A stretch of DNA of 64,000 nt, from NCBI RefSeq assembly GCF_910592395.1, contig NC_088325.1, positions 2,071,001 to 2,135,000 of the forward strand, read 5' to 3'. Source of the stretch: Lineus longissimus (lineage: Eukaryota > Nemertea > Pilidiophora > Heteronemertea > Lineidae). The notes beneath the pieces are model-generated. The model was not told where the DNA came from. It saw only the letters and a list, made by a program, of their open reading frames with translations, and did not search any database. A program made the position numbers and the translations under genes. The stretch's first letter is position 1. Each line of letters starts with the position of its first letter. Positions 10,606 through 21,499 of this stretch are shown piece after piece.

Positions 10606-11872
10606 CCTTCAACGCCAAGTAGCCATCTTAAGGCAACCTAAATACCTTCCATCAGCAAAGGCGAAATCTCACAATTAGTTTAACACCACGGATAATGGGC
10701 AAGCACCATTAAGGTGTCGCAAAGAGTCTTGGGATCGACACCTCCGCAATTCCTGCCGAGGAACGCTCGGAGAAGTGGCTCAGAATATACTTTTCTCGAC
10801 CAAAATCAAAGAGTCATAAGGGCCCTTCAGACCGCTTTGTTGGTTTAATGCGAATTGTGTTTCCGGTGCGGAATGGTTATCACAGATGCAAGTACTTGGC
10901 TTATATCGACAGGATGTGATATTTTTTATGGCGTTGTTCCGTTGTTTGATCGGCAGTTGATTGGGGGATTCTCGATTGCTTTTAAATGTTTCCGACGTTA
11001 GCATGTTTTTCTTCGGAAGGCTCTGCTGCAATCTGATGATATTGTATCTGATTTTTGCCATGGAAAAGTCACTTAACCTTAATTGCTGCATTGGTTGATT
11101 GAGATGAAAATAAAGTTTGTTGCACCTAAGCACCCTGAAGATGAACAACAACCTGTGATAATAATCACTTGCAACAAACTTAGTGGTAACTAGTTTTACT
11201 CGCAGACAACGGATCTTTTCCTTGCTCATTTTGGTGATAATTGTCACAGGTGGCAGTGACAAAAATTGCTAGTTTGCTTGGCACTTCCGGTTAAACAAGA
11301 GACGGCATCCAGTGGGAAGTATATTTTTATGAAAGACCAATTTACTCAGCCAGTGAACAAAACTTGGGTCCCAGTAAAATACAATCATCGCTCGCAGACG
11401 AAGAAAAAATGTTCACAGAAATAGGGTAACTGCATACGTGCTAATTACGAGATCCAACCCTACTCTTAATTTCGTACCTAAACAACCCCAATCAGGAAAT
11501 AATTTGGATGCCTGGCCCAGATGGTGCAAACAAATCGATAGAATGTGAGGTGAACGGTATATTGATTGTGATTAACCAAGTTCTTATCATGGAAAACCTT
11601 GGCTCTAATCATGGAGAACCTTGTAGGAGATACTAACAGGTTCCGAGAACTTGTCCAGATCTCCAGATCAAGGTATTACTCAATCGGGCATACACTCACT
11701 GGATATCAATGGCGGATTTTCCACCCGATTGGCGGATCGAGGCCTTGGTAAGATTATCACCTGGTGCCTTGTCTGAATCAGCGGGGAGTTCGCCTCTGTG
11801 CCACTCAACTGGGATAGCTGGCGATCCGCGGAGGATCAGGATGGAATCCTGGAATACTTAGCATCAGCAATC
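10606..11872. other. Unassigned sequence with a MITE-F-like right end
   Basis: The 160-codon open minus-strand frame at 10780-11262 ends inside sequence resembling MITE-F ('ggcagtgacaaaaattgcta', then 'gtttgcttggcac', about 11250-11285). It has no recognisable domain, so I do not call it a gene. Around 11750-11860 a 'gcggatcgaggcc' and 'gatccgcggaggatcagg' region is locally GC-richer. Confidence 0.35.
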
Positions 11873-12472
11873 AGTGGATGCTGTTCAGGGGGATGCTTGC
11901 TGAGGGCTCAGAATTCCATCCTGCAGCGATGATTACCAACGGCGTACCCCTTTAATGCTGTGAAAGACAAGTATTAGTAATGAGTCGATTAGAATGTAAT
12001 CGATCAGCAGGTACCACACTCGACACTGAGAATATAAACGTACCAGCCCCTCTTTACTAAGATACGGTACACGTGGATGCTGTTCAGGGGGATGGTTGCA
12101 GAGGGTTCAGAATTCCTTCCTGCAGCAATGATTACCAATGGCATACCCCTTTAATGCTGTGAAAGACAATTATCAGTAATGAGGCGATTAGAATGTAATC
12201 GATCAGCAGGTACCACACTCGACACTGAGAATATAAACGTACCAGCCCCTCTTTACTAAGATACGGTACACGTGGATACTGTTCAGGGGGATGGTTGCAG
12301 AAGGCTCAGAATTCCTTCGTGCAGCAATGATTACGAATGGCATACCCCTATAATGCTGTGAAAGACAATTATCAGTAATGAGTCGATTAGAATGTAATCG
12401 ATCAGCAGGTACCACACTCGACACTGAGAATATGAACGTACCAGCCCCTCTAAACTAAGATACGGTACACGC
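11873..12472. repeat. 199-bp tandem repeat, three copies, containing a MITE-B end
   Basis: Units start at 'tggatgctgttcaggggg' (11875, 12074) and 'tggatactgttcaggggg' (12273), an exact 199-bp spacing. Each includes 'gattaccaa(c/t)ggc(g/a)tacc' followed by 'cctttaatg', the right terminal repeat of MITE-B, and a 'tcgattagaatgtaatcga' palindrome. The copies are highly similar, so the duplication is fairly recent. Confidence 0.9.
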
Positions 12473-12639
12473 CAATAAAAATCGCGGAGGCATCTTGGAG
12501 ATAATGTGGTTGTCATGGTGTTTATAACAACGAAAGGTAGAGTATGTTTCAACACGGCTGCGATGTGAGCTCGAAAAGAAAATAAGCGATTTGCTCAAAG
12601 TTTTTATGGATTTTGATTTTGTGTTACCTTATTGAAAGG

Positions 12640-13570
12640 TAGGGTGTTTAGTCCAATTCATAGTAACTTGGGCTGATTTTGTGTACATGCTATAGTCTAT
12701 GATGTACACTTAAGTTGAATTTCTGAAGTCTGTTTCAAGCTAACTTGAGCTTGCTTTGTGTACATGGTGTAATCCACGATGTAGGCTTAAATCATTTCTA
12801 GTCAAAGTTAGGTTAAATTTACAATAGTCTGGTTCAAGCTAACTTGAGCTCACTTTCTGTACATGCTAGTGCACGCTGTACTCATATCAAAATTAAGTTG
12901 GATTTTCAACCCAGTCTGATCCATGCTGACTTGAGCTGAGTTTGCGCACATACTGCAGTGCATGATGTACACTGTTTCAGGTCAAAGTTATGTTGGATTT
13001 TCAACCCAGTCTGATCCATGCTAACTTGAACTGAGTTTGCGCACATACAGCAGTCCATGGTGTACACTGTTTCTGGTCAAAGTTAAGTTTGATTTTCAAC
13101 CCAGTCTGATCCATGCTAACTTGAGCTGAGTTTGTGCACATACAGCAGTCCATGATGTACACTGTTTCTGGTCAAAGTTAAGTTGGATTTACAACCCAGT
13201 CTGATCCATGCTAACTTGAGCTGAGTTTGTGCACATACAGCAGTCCATGATGTACACTGTTTCTGGTCAAAGTTAAGTTGGATTTACAACCCAGTCTGAT
13301 CCATGCTAACTTGAGCTGAGTTTGTGCTCATACAGCAGTCCATGATGTACACTGTTTCTGGTCAAAGTTTAGTTGGATTTTCAACCCATTCTGATCCTTG
13401 CTAACTTCAGCTGAGTTTGTGCACATACAGCAGTCCATGATGTACACTGTTTCTGGTCAAAGTTTAGTTGGATTTTCAACCCATTCTCATCCTTGCTAAC
13501 TTCAGCTGAGTTTGTGCACATACAGCAGTCCATGATGTACACTGTTTCAGGTCAAGGTTAAGTTGGACTC
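12640..13570. repeat. 95-bp tandem repeat, about 10 copies
   Basis: Phrase 'catgatgtacactgtttc' repeats at 13151 and 13246, which fixes the 95-bp period. The unit also contains 'caacccagtctgatccatgc' and 'taacttgagctgagtttg'. Copies before about 12950 are strongly diverged while those from 12950 to 13560 are close, so the array has an old flank and a younger core. Confidence 0.9.
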
Positions 13571-13689
13571 AAGTACACATAATTATGTGTCTCTGCTGAC
13601 TGTGATAAAACATCATAAACTGTTATTAAACTTTTCCACAAAACGCATAAAACCTACTCTTATCAGACAAGAAATGGTGAACCAAGGTT

Positions 13690-13923
13690 TTAAAGATCCA
13701 CCCCATTTTTTCAAATATTTGAAAATTTAACTCGAATTTGAAAATTTTCTAACTGTGTAAATACACACTAAATATAAATCTCAACAATGTGTAGATAGAT
13801 ATACAAATACTATAAATACCAAGTTTCAGCAAATTTGCATGCATAATAACTGCATAGCATTGTGTATGCTATTTTCCTGAGCCACTAGTAAAAACAATGA
13901 GCACGAACGGCATTCCCCTTTAA
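13690..13923 (+). mobile_element. MITE-B, nearly full-length
   Basis: It starts at TTAAAGATCC, then 'tttgaaaatttaactcgaat' and 'gtaaatacacactaaata', and continues through 'ccaagtttcagcaaatttgc'. It ends 'gaacggcattcccctttaa'. TTAA is present at both ends. The left inverted repeat is mutated compared with the copies at 27277 and 42138. Confidence 0.8.
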
Positions 13924-14048
13924 CATGTTTAAAGATTTCTACTCAAGGCACAGGTGGTTTTCATTGGTGCAGATTCTTAATACGCAGCATTATTCCTTCT
14001 CCAAGCATTCCTGGATGACGTTTTCGACTCCAGCAGAGCGATTTAAAA

Positions 14049-14082
14049 CTCGTTAAGCCTAATTAGGACTCGGCTTAACGAG
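14049..14082. repeat. Perfect 11-bp stem hairpin
   Basis: CTCGTTAAGCC at 14049-14059 is exactly complementary to GGCTTAACGAG at 14072-14082 with a 12-base loop. No T-run follows, so it is not a bacterial-type terminator. It may be the remnant of a small inverted-repeat element. Confidence 0.6.
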
Positions 14083-14360
14083 AATTCGTCGCGTAGATCA
14101 CAGGATGTCTGCATAATTAATTAGTTTCGATGTGATATTGTTAATATAAAGGAGGGAAATGGAGCAACTATTTCTCAATTGGTTCCAGTCTAAAAAAGCC
14201 TTGATAATGTGTAGAGGATGCAGTGCTTTGCGTATGAAATGTATGGGGAAGTCTCTCAAAGTTGGAAAGGACTTTCATTACTGAAAATAGGTTTAGGTTG
14301 AAGCAATCTCTTAATAATAATAATGATAATAAATTGTGTGCTGTAGCTACGGTAATTAAA

Positions 14361-14417
14361 TGACATCCCACAGCCACAATCAGTCCTTATGACATCCCAC
14401 AGCTGCAATCAGTCCTT
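14361..14417. repeat. Two-copy 29-bp direct repeat
   Basis: 'gacatcccacagccacaatc' plus 'agtcctt' is followed immediately by the same sequence with CCACA changed to CTGCA. It is a small duplication with no other structure. Confidence 0.7.
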
Positions 14418-14484
14418 TGCATTTGTCACTTGGTGAGATACAGTATTAAACAGGTCAGGAATATCCCATCTTTGCAGCTGAAGG

Positions 14485-14638
14485 GTTGCGCAACATGTGA
14501 TTTTAGTTGCTAGGACCTGCAACTGAGTCATGGCAACATAACAAGCGATTGCAATTAACTAAACGGGGTTGGCATTGGCATCATGGTCCCATCGCAGGTT
14601 GCAGGAACAAAAGTTGTTGGTTTGTGCAGCGCTTTAAA
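14485..14638. mobile_element. MITE-F, short copy
   Basis: The left part 'gttgcgcaacatgtgatttt' and right part 'gttggtttgtgcagcgcttt' mirror the ends of the larger copy at 20533-20787 ('gcgcccagcaaacatgtgat' and 'cttgtttgtgcagcgctta'). A 'cgcaggttgcaggaacaaaa' subterminal block is also shared. Orientation and exact limits are uncertain. Confidence 0.55.
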
Positions 14639-14843
14639 AAGAAAAAGTTGGCTCCCTTTTTTTTTCGACATTGGCGATGTTATTCGCAGAGAATCTGCAG
14701 GCCAGGACTGACCCTTCAAACTCATAGAGCTGAAAATCAATTCTTCCACAATTCACACAAGTTACTTGTTTCTGATCACAAGAACTGTCCTGACAAATTT
14801 TGTTAGTAACCCTGCAGTATCTGAACACCTTTTACCTACTTTG

Positions 14844-15284
14844 GCTGAAAGGGTGGATGTCGTCCTGGGTGCCGACAAATGGTACCCAGGTTCGAGATCG
14901 ACTGGACAATAAGCACCCTGGGTGCCATTACACTAGACAAACAGCACCCAGGTTCTTTTTGCCTGGCTTACGGATCTTAGGGACGAGGACGTTTCTTGCA
15001 ATCTCGTTTTATCTCGCGCCGTGGTACTTGCGGCATTAGCAGTGCGCGAAATAAAAAGAACAGATAAACAGAAAAAAACGTGTCACTGCTAATGCCGCAA
15101 GTACCACGGCGCGAGCTGAAACGAGATTGCAAGAAACGTCCTCGTCCCTAAGATCCGTAAGCCAGGCAAAAAGAAGCTGGGTGCTGTTTGTCTAGTGTAA
15201 TGGCACCCAGGGTGCTTATTGTCCAGTCGATCTCGAACCTGGGTACCATTTGTCGGCACCCAGGACGACATCCACCCTTTCAGC
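14844..15284. repeat. Near-perfect palindrome: 201-bp arms, 39-bp loop
   Basis: The left arm (14844-15044) and right arm (15084-15284) are reverse complements with only about three mismatches found by reading across. Differences fall at 'aggttcttttt' versus 'agcttcttttt' and at 'gttttatctcg' versus 'gtttcagctcg'. The loop is A-rich. Matching 60-codon frames on opposite strands are mirror images of each other and not evidence of a gene. The arms contain no family end seen elsewhere in the window. Possibilities are a foldback-type element, a recent inverted duplication, or a long hairpin RNA source. Confidence 0.95.
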
Positions 15285-15984
15285 CCTACTTTGCCTCTGA
15301 GCTGTTTAGTCCCTTCCGGCCCTTTTGTCCTTAAAAAACGGTTGTTTTGATGGGAATGTGCTGTTTGCCCACAAATCCCTCACCAGAAAGCAGCTAATCT
15401 TTCAAGGACCTGATCAACATCTTTTCGCATAAAAAACCAAGGCGCCTACTTTGTGGTCAACTGCTCTCATCACAATCAACTAAATACTAAGACAGATTAT
15501 CCTTGGCTCTCTGCGCTAATCTGCTAATCCGAACAATCGTTGACCCTGCTAACATATTGTTAAATTTGACCCTGAGCCCTTTTTGTCCCTTTTCTGCTGC
15601 TGAAACTCAGTTGGGGTTAGTTGGAGCATATTGTGTGGTGATGAGTCTTGAAAAGGAGGTTAAGTATGTGAGTATATATTTGTGGTGTGCTCCCTTGGGA
15701 ATTTTGTTTCCAGGTCTTTTTGGAGTTGTTGAAGGTTGCCCTTGTTGTATTCCTCTCTGAAAAAACCCCCAACTTGCTCCATTGCTGTTTAGCCATTGGG
15801 TCCCGCTACATGCAATTGGTTTCAGGTCTGATACTACAAACAGTTTCATTTTCAAATTTGGGGAAGGTGTTTTAAAAGGGGTGTATCCTCATTGCAAGAG
15901 ATCCGATCTCGTGCTTCTGAACATCTGGGCCCAGTTGTCCAAGATTCACACTGGCTCAGTGTGTTGGAAGGGCATACCATGGTT
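15285..15984. other. Unassigned intergenic sequence
   Basis: Short frames at 15503-15760 and 15687-15875 are hydrophobic but lack a recognisable domain or splice context. No repeat family seen. Confidence 0.4.
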
Positions 15985-16330
15985 TGACTAGGTGATGAGG
16001 CATCACATGCAACAGTTCGGGCACTGAGACTTGATGTCAAATTCAAATGACTCTTAACTACAAGTTCATACTCCTCAACATTAAACAGGATCTCCACCTG
16101 ATAATGACCTCACAGCCTCAAAGCAGCCAACGTGACAGGATCTCCACCTGACAATGACCTCACAGCCTCAAAGCCAGATGATGAGGCATCACAAGCATCA
16201 GTTCGGGCACTGAGACTTGATGTCAAATTCAAATGACTCCAACTACAAGTTTAAACCCCTCAACGTCAAACAGGGTTTCAACCAGACAATTACCTCACAG
16301 CCACAAAGCGGCCAATGTGACAATGACTTT
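15985..16330. repeat. About 188-bp direct duplication
   Basis: 'cagttcgggcactgagactt' and 'gatgtcaaattcaaatgact' occur at about 16013 and about 16200. 'aggatctccacctgataatg' with 'acctcacagcctcaaag' occurs at about 16088 and 16138, with a third diverged version at about 16266. The region is therefore two overlapping tandem duplications. Confidence 0.8.
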
Positions 16331-16839
16331 CACACTTCCATCAACAGAAGGACCGGAAAGATCTCAACACCGCCAAAGAATTCCGTCTCGAACAAGATAA
16401 ATCTTGACATTGCAGGCCCAACAAGTGATTAGCAGTCTTAGGAAGGTTGTTTGAACTTGGTCTGAACCCCAAAGACAAGGCCGGCGGAGGCTGGGCTGAT
16501 GCTATCATCGTACTGATGACACTATCCATCGGAGATGACTTAATCTCGCAATTCTGGCCGCCGTAATGATGGACCATCAGACATTCATGATGAGTTTCTG
16601 GTTTATCTCTGTGTTATCTTCGAGAAACAGGCATGGCTTGAAGTTGTTGCCAACTGGAGGTTGTTGACCATTCACAGTAATATACCGGTACATTGAGGAG
16701 CGGGAATTGGATATTTTTGTGATAGACACCATAATTTTAACAGCATGTTCTTTTGACCTTGAAGGAAACACTGCAGTGTCGAAAGCTACTCTCAATCTCA
16801 ACAAAATTTAGGTTGATCTGCAAAAATGGTGCTAGTATA
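16331..16839. other. Unassigned intergenic sequence
   Basis: No repeat family recognised and no credible coding frame. It abuts a MITE-A pair on its right. Confidence 0.4.
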
Positions 16840-17151
16840 TACTGTCGAACCTCTCTATTAAGGACACTTTTGGGACTGACAGGTGCTGCCCTTAATAGAG
16901 AGGTGTCCTGATTAGAGAGGTCAAATTGAATGGAAACAACCACTTTGGGACCAAACCTAGTGTCCTTAATTGAGAGGTTGTCCTTAATAGAGTGGTGTCC
17001 GCTAACAGAGGTTCCACTGTACTGTCGAATCTCTCTATTAAGGACACTTTTGGGACTGACGTATGCTGTCCTTGATAGAGATGTGACATTTGATGGAAAC
17101 GACCAATTTGGGATTAAAACTAGTGTCCTTCATAGAGAGGTGTCCGCTAAG
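16840..17151 (+). mobile_element. Two MITE-A copies head-to-tail sharing one TA
   Basis: The first copy runs from TACTGTCGAACCTC to GAGGTTCCACTGTA (16840-17021). The second starts at the same TA (17020) with TACTGTCGAATCTC and stops at about 17151 after 'ggtgtccgctaag'. Both have the unusual CTGTCGAA left tip instead of CAGTAGAA. This shared variant shows they come from one duplication or one sub-lineage. Confidence 0.9.
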
Positions 17152-17439
17152 ATGGGCTCATGGTATCACCGATATATTTACTCCCAGCCACTAAAGCTGA
17201 CCAAGGTCCACAACTCATATGTGAAAACATCGCCCACACAATGGAAAAGTGGGGTGAAACATCGATTTGAATATTCCATAAAAGTGTATTATACAGCTTT
17301 CGGAATTTTGAGTAGCCCTTCTGCGAGCGCAAAGAAATGTTTTGATAGACTACATTGTCGGAGATGACAGGCCGGATTGTCCACGGACGTTGTTGAGTGT
17401 GGTCAAGTATCGGGCTCCGACAACTGCCCTGTTTCGTAT
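17152..17439. other. Unassigned sequence
   Basis: Short stretch between MITE-A and the 187-bp array. Nothing recognised. Confidence 0.4.
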
Positions 17440-18700
17440 GAGTGTCGAGAGGGCCGATTGTTTGCCGTGGCTGTTGGCCGACATGATGTGGATGAGGAAT
17501 AAGTTCGGAAATTATTGGACAGCGGTTTTATGATGTTTGGTTTTATGATGTTTAGGAAATAACTTAGTTAGGAGAGGGTTTTATTTGCCGTGTTGATAGC
17601 TAGCTTGCTGCATTCCACGTGGTGTCATGTCGAGAGGGCCGATTGTTCGCCGTGGCTGTTGGCCGACATGATGTGGATGAGGAATAAGTTCAGAAATTAT
17701 TGGACAGCGGTTTTATGATGTTTGGTTTTATGATGTTTAGGAAATAACTTAGTTAGGAGAGGGTTTTATTTGCCATGTTGACAGCTAGCTTGCTGCATTC
17801 GATGTGGTGTCGTGTCAAGAGGGCCGATTGTTTGCCATAAGGTTGTTGGCCGACATAATGTGGATGAGGAATAAGTTCGGAAATTATTGGACAGCGGTTT
17901 TATGATGTTTAGGAAATAACTTAGTTAGGAGAGAGCTTGCCATGTTGACAGCTAGTTTGCTGTATTCGATGTGGTGTCATGTCGAGAGGGCCGATTGTTT
18001 GCCGTGGCTGTTGGCCAACATGATGAGGATGAGGAATAGGTTCGGAAATTATTGGACAGCGGTTTTATTATGTTAAACTGTGGTTTTATGATGTTTAGGA
18101 AATGACTTAGTTAGGAGAGGGTTTTATTTGCCATGTTGATAGCTAACTTGCTGTACTCCACGTGGTGTCATGTCGAGAGGGCCGATTGTTTGCCGTGGCT
18201 ATTGGCCGACATGATGTGGATGAGGAATAAGTTCGGAAATTATTGGACAGCGGTTTCATGATGTTTAACTGTGGTTTTATGATGTTTAGGAAATAACTTA
18301 GTTAGGAGAGGGTTTTATTTGCCATGTTGATAGCTAACTTGCTGTACTCGACTTGGTGTCGTGTCAAGAGGGCCGATTGTTTGCCGTTAGGTTGTTGGCC
18401 GACATGATGTGGATGAGGAATAAGTTCGGAAATTATTGGACAGCGGTTTTATGATGTTTGGTGTTATGATGTTTAGGAAATAACTTAGTTAGGAGAGGGT
18501 TTTATTTGCCATGTTGATAGCTAACTTGCTGTACCTGACATGGTGTCATGTCGAGAGGGCCCATTGTTTGCCGTTAGGTGGTTGGCTGACATGATGTGGA
18601 TGAGAAAGAGATGTCACAATATTTGGCAAGATAGTCGGTGTTTGACTTGGGTTATCTTGTTTTGACAACCAATTTAGTTCAAACGACCTGCCGAGAGAGC
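17440..18700. repeat. About 187-bp tandem repeat, seven copies
   Basis: 'gagggccgattgtttgccgt' recurs at about 17449, 17634, 17819, 17986, 18177, 18368 and 18555. Spacing is 185, 185, 167, 191, 191 and 187. The length differences come mainly from loss or gain of one 'ggttttatgatgttt' block. An eighth strongly diverged unit begins near 18690 and leads into the next array. Confidence 0.9.
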
Positions 18701-18837
18701 TGATTACTGGCTGTGGCTGTTGGCGATATTGGCTATGATACTGGCATTGCCTACTAATTCATGGATGTTAATTTTGAGGGATACTGGCCTAAATCTTGAG
18801 GTGAACTACAGTGGCTTCGGGGACATCTACAACAGAA

Positions 18838-19525
18838 ATGTTTCAGTTTTTAAGATGGAATGCAGATATGTTTCAATGTTAATGGGAACACCGATATATT
18901 TCAATGTTTATTGGAACACAGATATGTTTCAGTGTTTATTGAAACAGATATGTTACATTGAAACAAATAGGTTACATTGGAACAGATATGTTTCAATGTT
19001 TATGGGAACACAGATATGTTTCAGTGTTTATGGGAACACAGATATGTTTCAGTGTTTATGGGAACATAGATATGTTTCAGTGTTTACGGGAAAATGGATA
19101 TATTTCAATGTTTATTGAAACAGATATGTTACATTGAAACAAATAGGTTACATTGGAACAGATATGTCCCAATTTTTATGGGAACACAGATATGTTTCAA
19201 TAATTATGGGAACACAGATATTTTTCAGTGTTAATGAGAACACAGATGGTTCATTGTTTATTGAAACAGATATGTTATATTGAAACAAATAGGTTACATT
19301 GGAACAGATATGTCCAAATGTTTATGGGAACACAGATATGTTTCAATAATTATGGGAACACAGATATTTTTCAGTGTTAATGGGAACGCAGATGGTTCAT
19401 TGTTTATTAAAACAGATATGTTGAAACAGATATGTTACATTGAAACAGATAAGTTTCAATGTTTGTTGTATCACAGATGTGTTTCAGTATTTATGGGAAC
19501 ACAGATATGTTTCTATGTTTATCTG
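18838..19525. repeat. 28-bp minisatellite with a higher-order pattern
   Basis: The base unit is 'cagatatgtttcagtgttta' plus 'tgggaaca', with starts of TGTTTA 28 bp apart at 19025 and 19053. A longer module, 'ttgaaacagatatgtta' then 'aaataggttacattgg', recurs near 18933, 19110 and 19262, so groups of units were copied together. The frames at 18720-19118 and 19280-19555 translate the repeat. Confidence 0.88.
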
Positions 19526-20084
19526 CACCCTAACCCTTTCCCAGTTGCACATTAAAATCCTGCCCATCTCCCTTCCAATGAAGACCAAAGTACCCCTCAA
19601 TTTTCCAGTCTCCGAACAGCCAATAATGGCAATACATTGTTCAACACCTATGGAGTACTTGCATGTGTTCTCGACCGACTCCGCACCACATCAAACTCTC
19701 CCCGACCCCATTCCGACATGTTGAAAACATCTCCGCGAATACCCACAGCTAATTTGGCGTGTTTTTCATTTGCAGTGTCAACGGGTTCTCAGCTAAACGG
19801 AATACTTCTCAATTTTGACTCATAGGGAGTGTACACACTTGCAACTGTAGGGGGTAAGTGTAACATATCAGTCTCATTGTCGTTAAGTGTTTGTTGTATT
19901 GTGTAGTTTCTTGTAACGAGTTGTATGTACAGGGAAGTTGTGTGCATATCATAATGCATTGGCGCTGGGCTAGTTTCTTCAATCAGCGTGAAATATTTTG
20001 TTCTGTTTGAGGTTATTGGCCAGATAGATTTGTTGATAAAGCTCACCAAAGTCTTATTAGTTGCATACTGTATAAAAAATGTTT
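19526..20084. other. Unassigned intergenic sequence
   Basis: Slightly CT-rich from 19550 to 19750. Short frames here show no domain. No repeat family recognised. Confidence 0.4.
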
Positions 20085-20252
20085 TTCACTGAATATAAAT
20101 TTCAACATCGCCATTGTGTGGACAGATATACACATACAATAGATATCAAGTTTCAGCAAATTTGCCTGCATAATGACTGCACTACGGCATTGTGTATAAC
20201 TGCATTTCTATTTCCCTGGACCACCAGTAAATACAACACTGTACCCCTTTGA
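20085..20252 (+). mobile_element. MITE-B, left-truncated and right tip degraded
   Basis: Core 'atatcaagtttcagcaaatt', 'gcactacggcattgtgtata' and 'ccctggaccaccagtaaata' identify the family. The right tip reads 'gtacccctttga', with TTAA changed to TTGA. Confidence 0.8.
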
Positions 20253-20427
20253 CACAGGAAGTCATATCAGTGCTATTCTACTCTCCGATGCTTTGTCTGC
20301 GGGATTACGCGACATGAACAATAGGAAACGCGTGAATCACCGTTTCTTCAAAGTGTGCGGAATCGTTTTACTGACATTCATCAATGTGCTTAAACGGATC
20401 ATAGGGAGATTTTTTTTTTCTGGATTA

Positions 20428-21114
20428 TACACAGGGTGTTTGAAAAAAGGGAACTGAAATATAAAAGCTAATACCTAGTTCTCATTGTTGTGTCAGAGTG
20501 CAGCACCAATCAATCTATCCATTTTGTTATTGCGCTAAAGCGCCCAGCAAACATGTGATTTAAATCGCTGTAGCCTGAGATAATTCAAGTATGTGATAAA
20601 GACTGCTTGTTAGCATTGGTTATCGCAGATGCTTGCGACAAAAATCGCTGATCGCAGCGATCTCTGAACAAAAATAAACCTTGCGATTATTTGATTTACC
20701 TGCAGATGAGAGATCTTTTTGTTGGACATTGCAGCAATTGTAATCGCAGGTCGCAGCGATGAAAGTCACTTGTTTGTGCAGCGCTTAAGAACCCATTCCA
20801 TCACTGTGGTTGAGGTAGTGCTGGTCAAAAGAAACTTCATTGAAAATGGCGTCGCATCAAACTGAAACACTCTGCTTTTGGTTCTGGTTTATACATTCAG
20901 TCCTCCAGAGTTGAATTTCAAAAAGTTCATAGAGTGGTTTCACTTGATGTCATCACTGGCCATGTTGGATAGACAGACAAAAGAAAGCAAGTCCAAATGA
21001 CCATGACAGCATTTGATTCAGTTCAGTCAGGCACGACAGATCATTGTTCGGCCCCCCAACATGGCTGACCGTGAAAACACTCTATACTTCATAAGATTTT
21101 TGAAACACCCTGTA
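20428..21114. mobile_element. Mariner-like inverted-repeat element, about 687 bp
   Basis: The left end TACACAGGGTGTTTGAAAAA and the complement of the right end, TACAGGGTGTTTCAAAAATC, match over about 20 bases with a 2-base indel. TA lies at both borders. ACAGGGTGTTT ends and TA targets are typical of Tc1/mariner elements. There is no transposase frame, so it is a non-autonomous derivative. A MITE-F copy lies inside it. Confidence 0.65.
20533..20787. mobile_element. MITE-F, complete copy nested in the mariner-like element
   Basis: The left end 'gctaaagcgcccagcaaaca' and the complement of the right end, 'taagcgctgcacaaacaagt', share the AGCGC and (A)CAAACA(T/A)GTGA pattern. Subterminal 'atcgctg' and 'cgcagcgatg' blocks are repeated inside. 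It carries no open frame of note. Superfamily is not determined, since no clear target duplication is seen. Confidence 0.6.
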
Positions 21115-21499
21115 ATAGAAGAGACGTTTCTTTTCCCATGAATGGATGGATTAATGAGGACCTGTCACGGAGTCCTGCCATACTAAATCAAGATTGAACA
21201 GTAATGTGTGATTCATCCGTCGGAGATGAAATTACGTTGTATTTATCTTATTTGGCAATGCGAAAATAGATGATTATGATATTACTTTCTGCAGTACTGT
21301 TCAGAAGAAATGCCACATTGTGCACGCAACTGTACTGTCCACAACTGTGCTTTTAGCGTGTTCCAGATGCAGCACCACCTTGTTACATCTGGTTTCATCT
21401 GACCAGCTTATGAATGTCTCAGCGAAGACATGCTATAGATGCGATGGTAAATTGTAAGGACCGTTGTCTTTCCCGTCATATTCAAAACATGGCCAACGC
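21115..21499. other. Unassigned intergenic sequence
   Basis: No repeat or gene recognised. A diverged edge of the following array may begin near 21400. Confidence 0.4.

Noticed and set aside
10780-11262. 160-codon minus-strand frame
   Set aside because: Starts inside MITE-F-like sequence, has no recognisable domain, and has an amino-acid make-up consistent with random AT-rich DNA.
14049-14082. Rho-independent terminator
   Set aside because: A perfect stem, but no U-tract and no bacterial gene context.
14800-15271. Two matching 60-residue proteins on opposite strands
   Set aside because: They are the same sequence read from the two arms of the palindrome at 14844-15284. No start context, domain or splice evidence.
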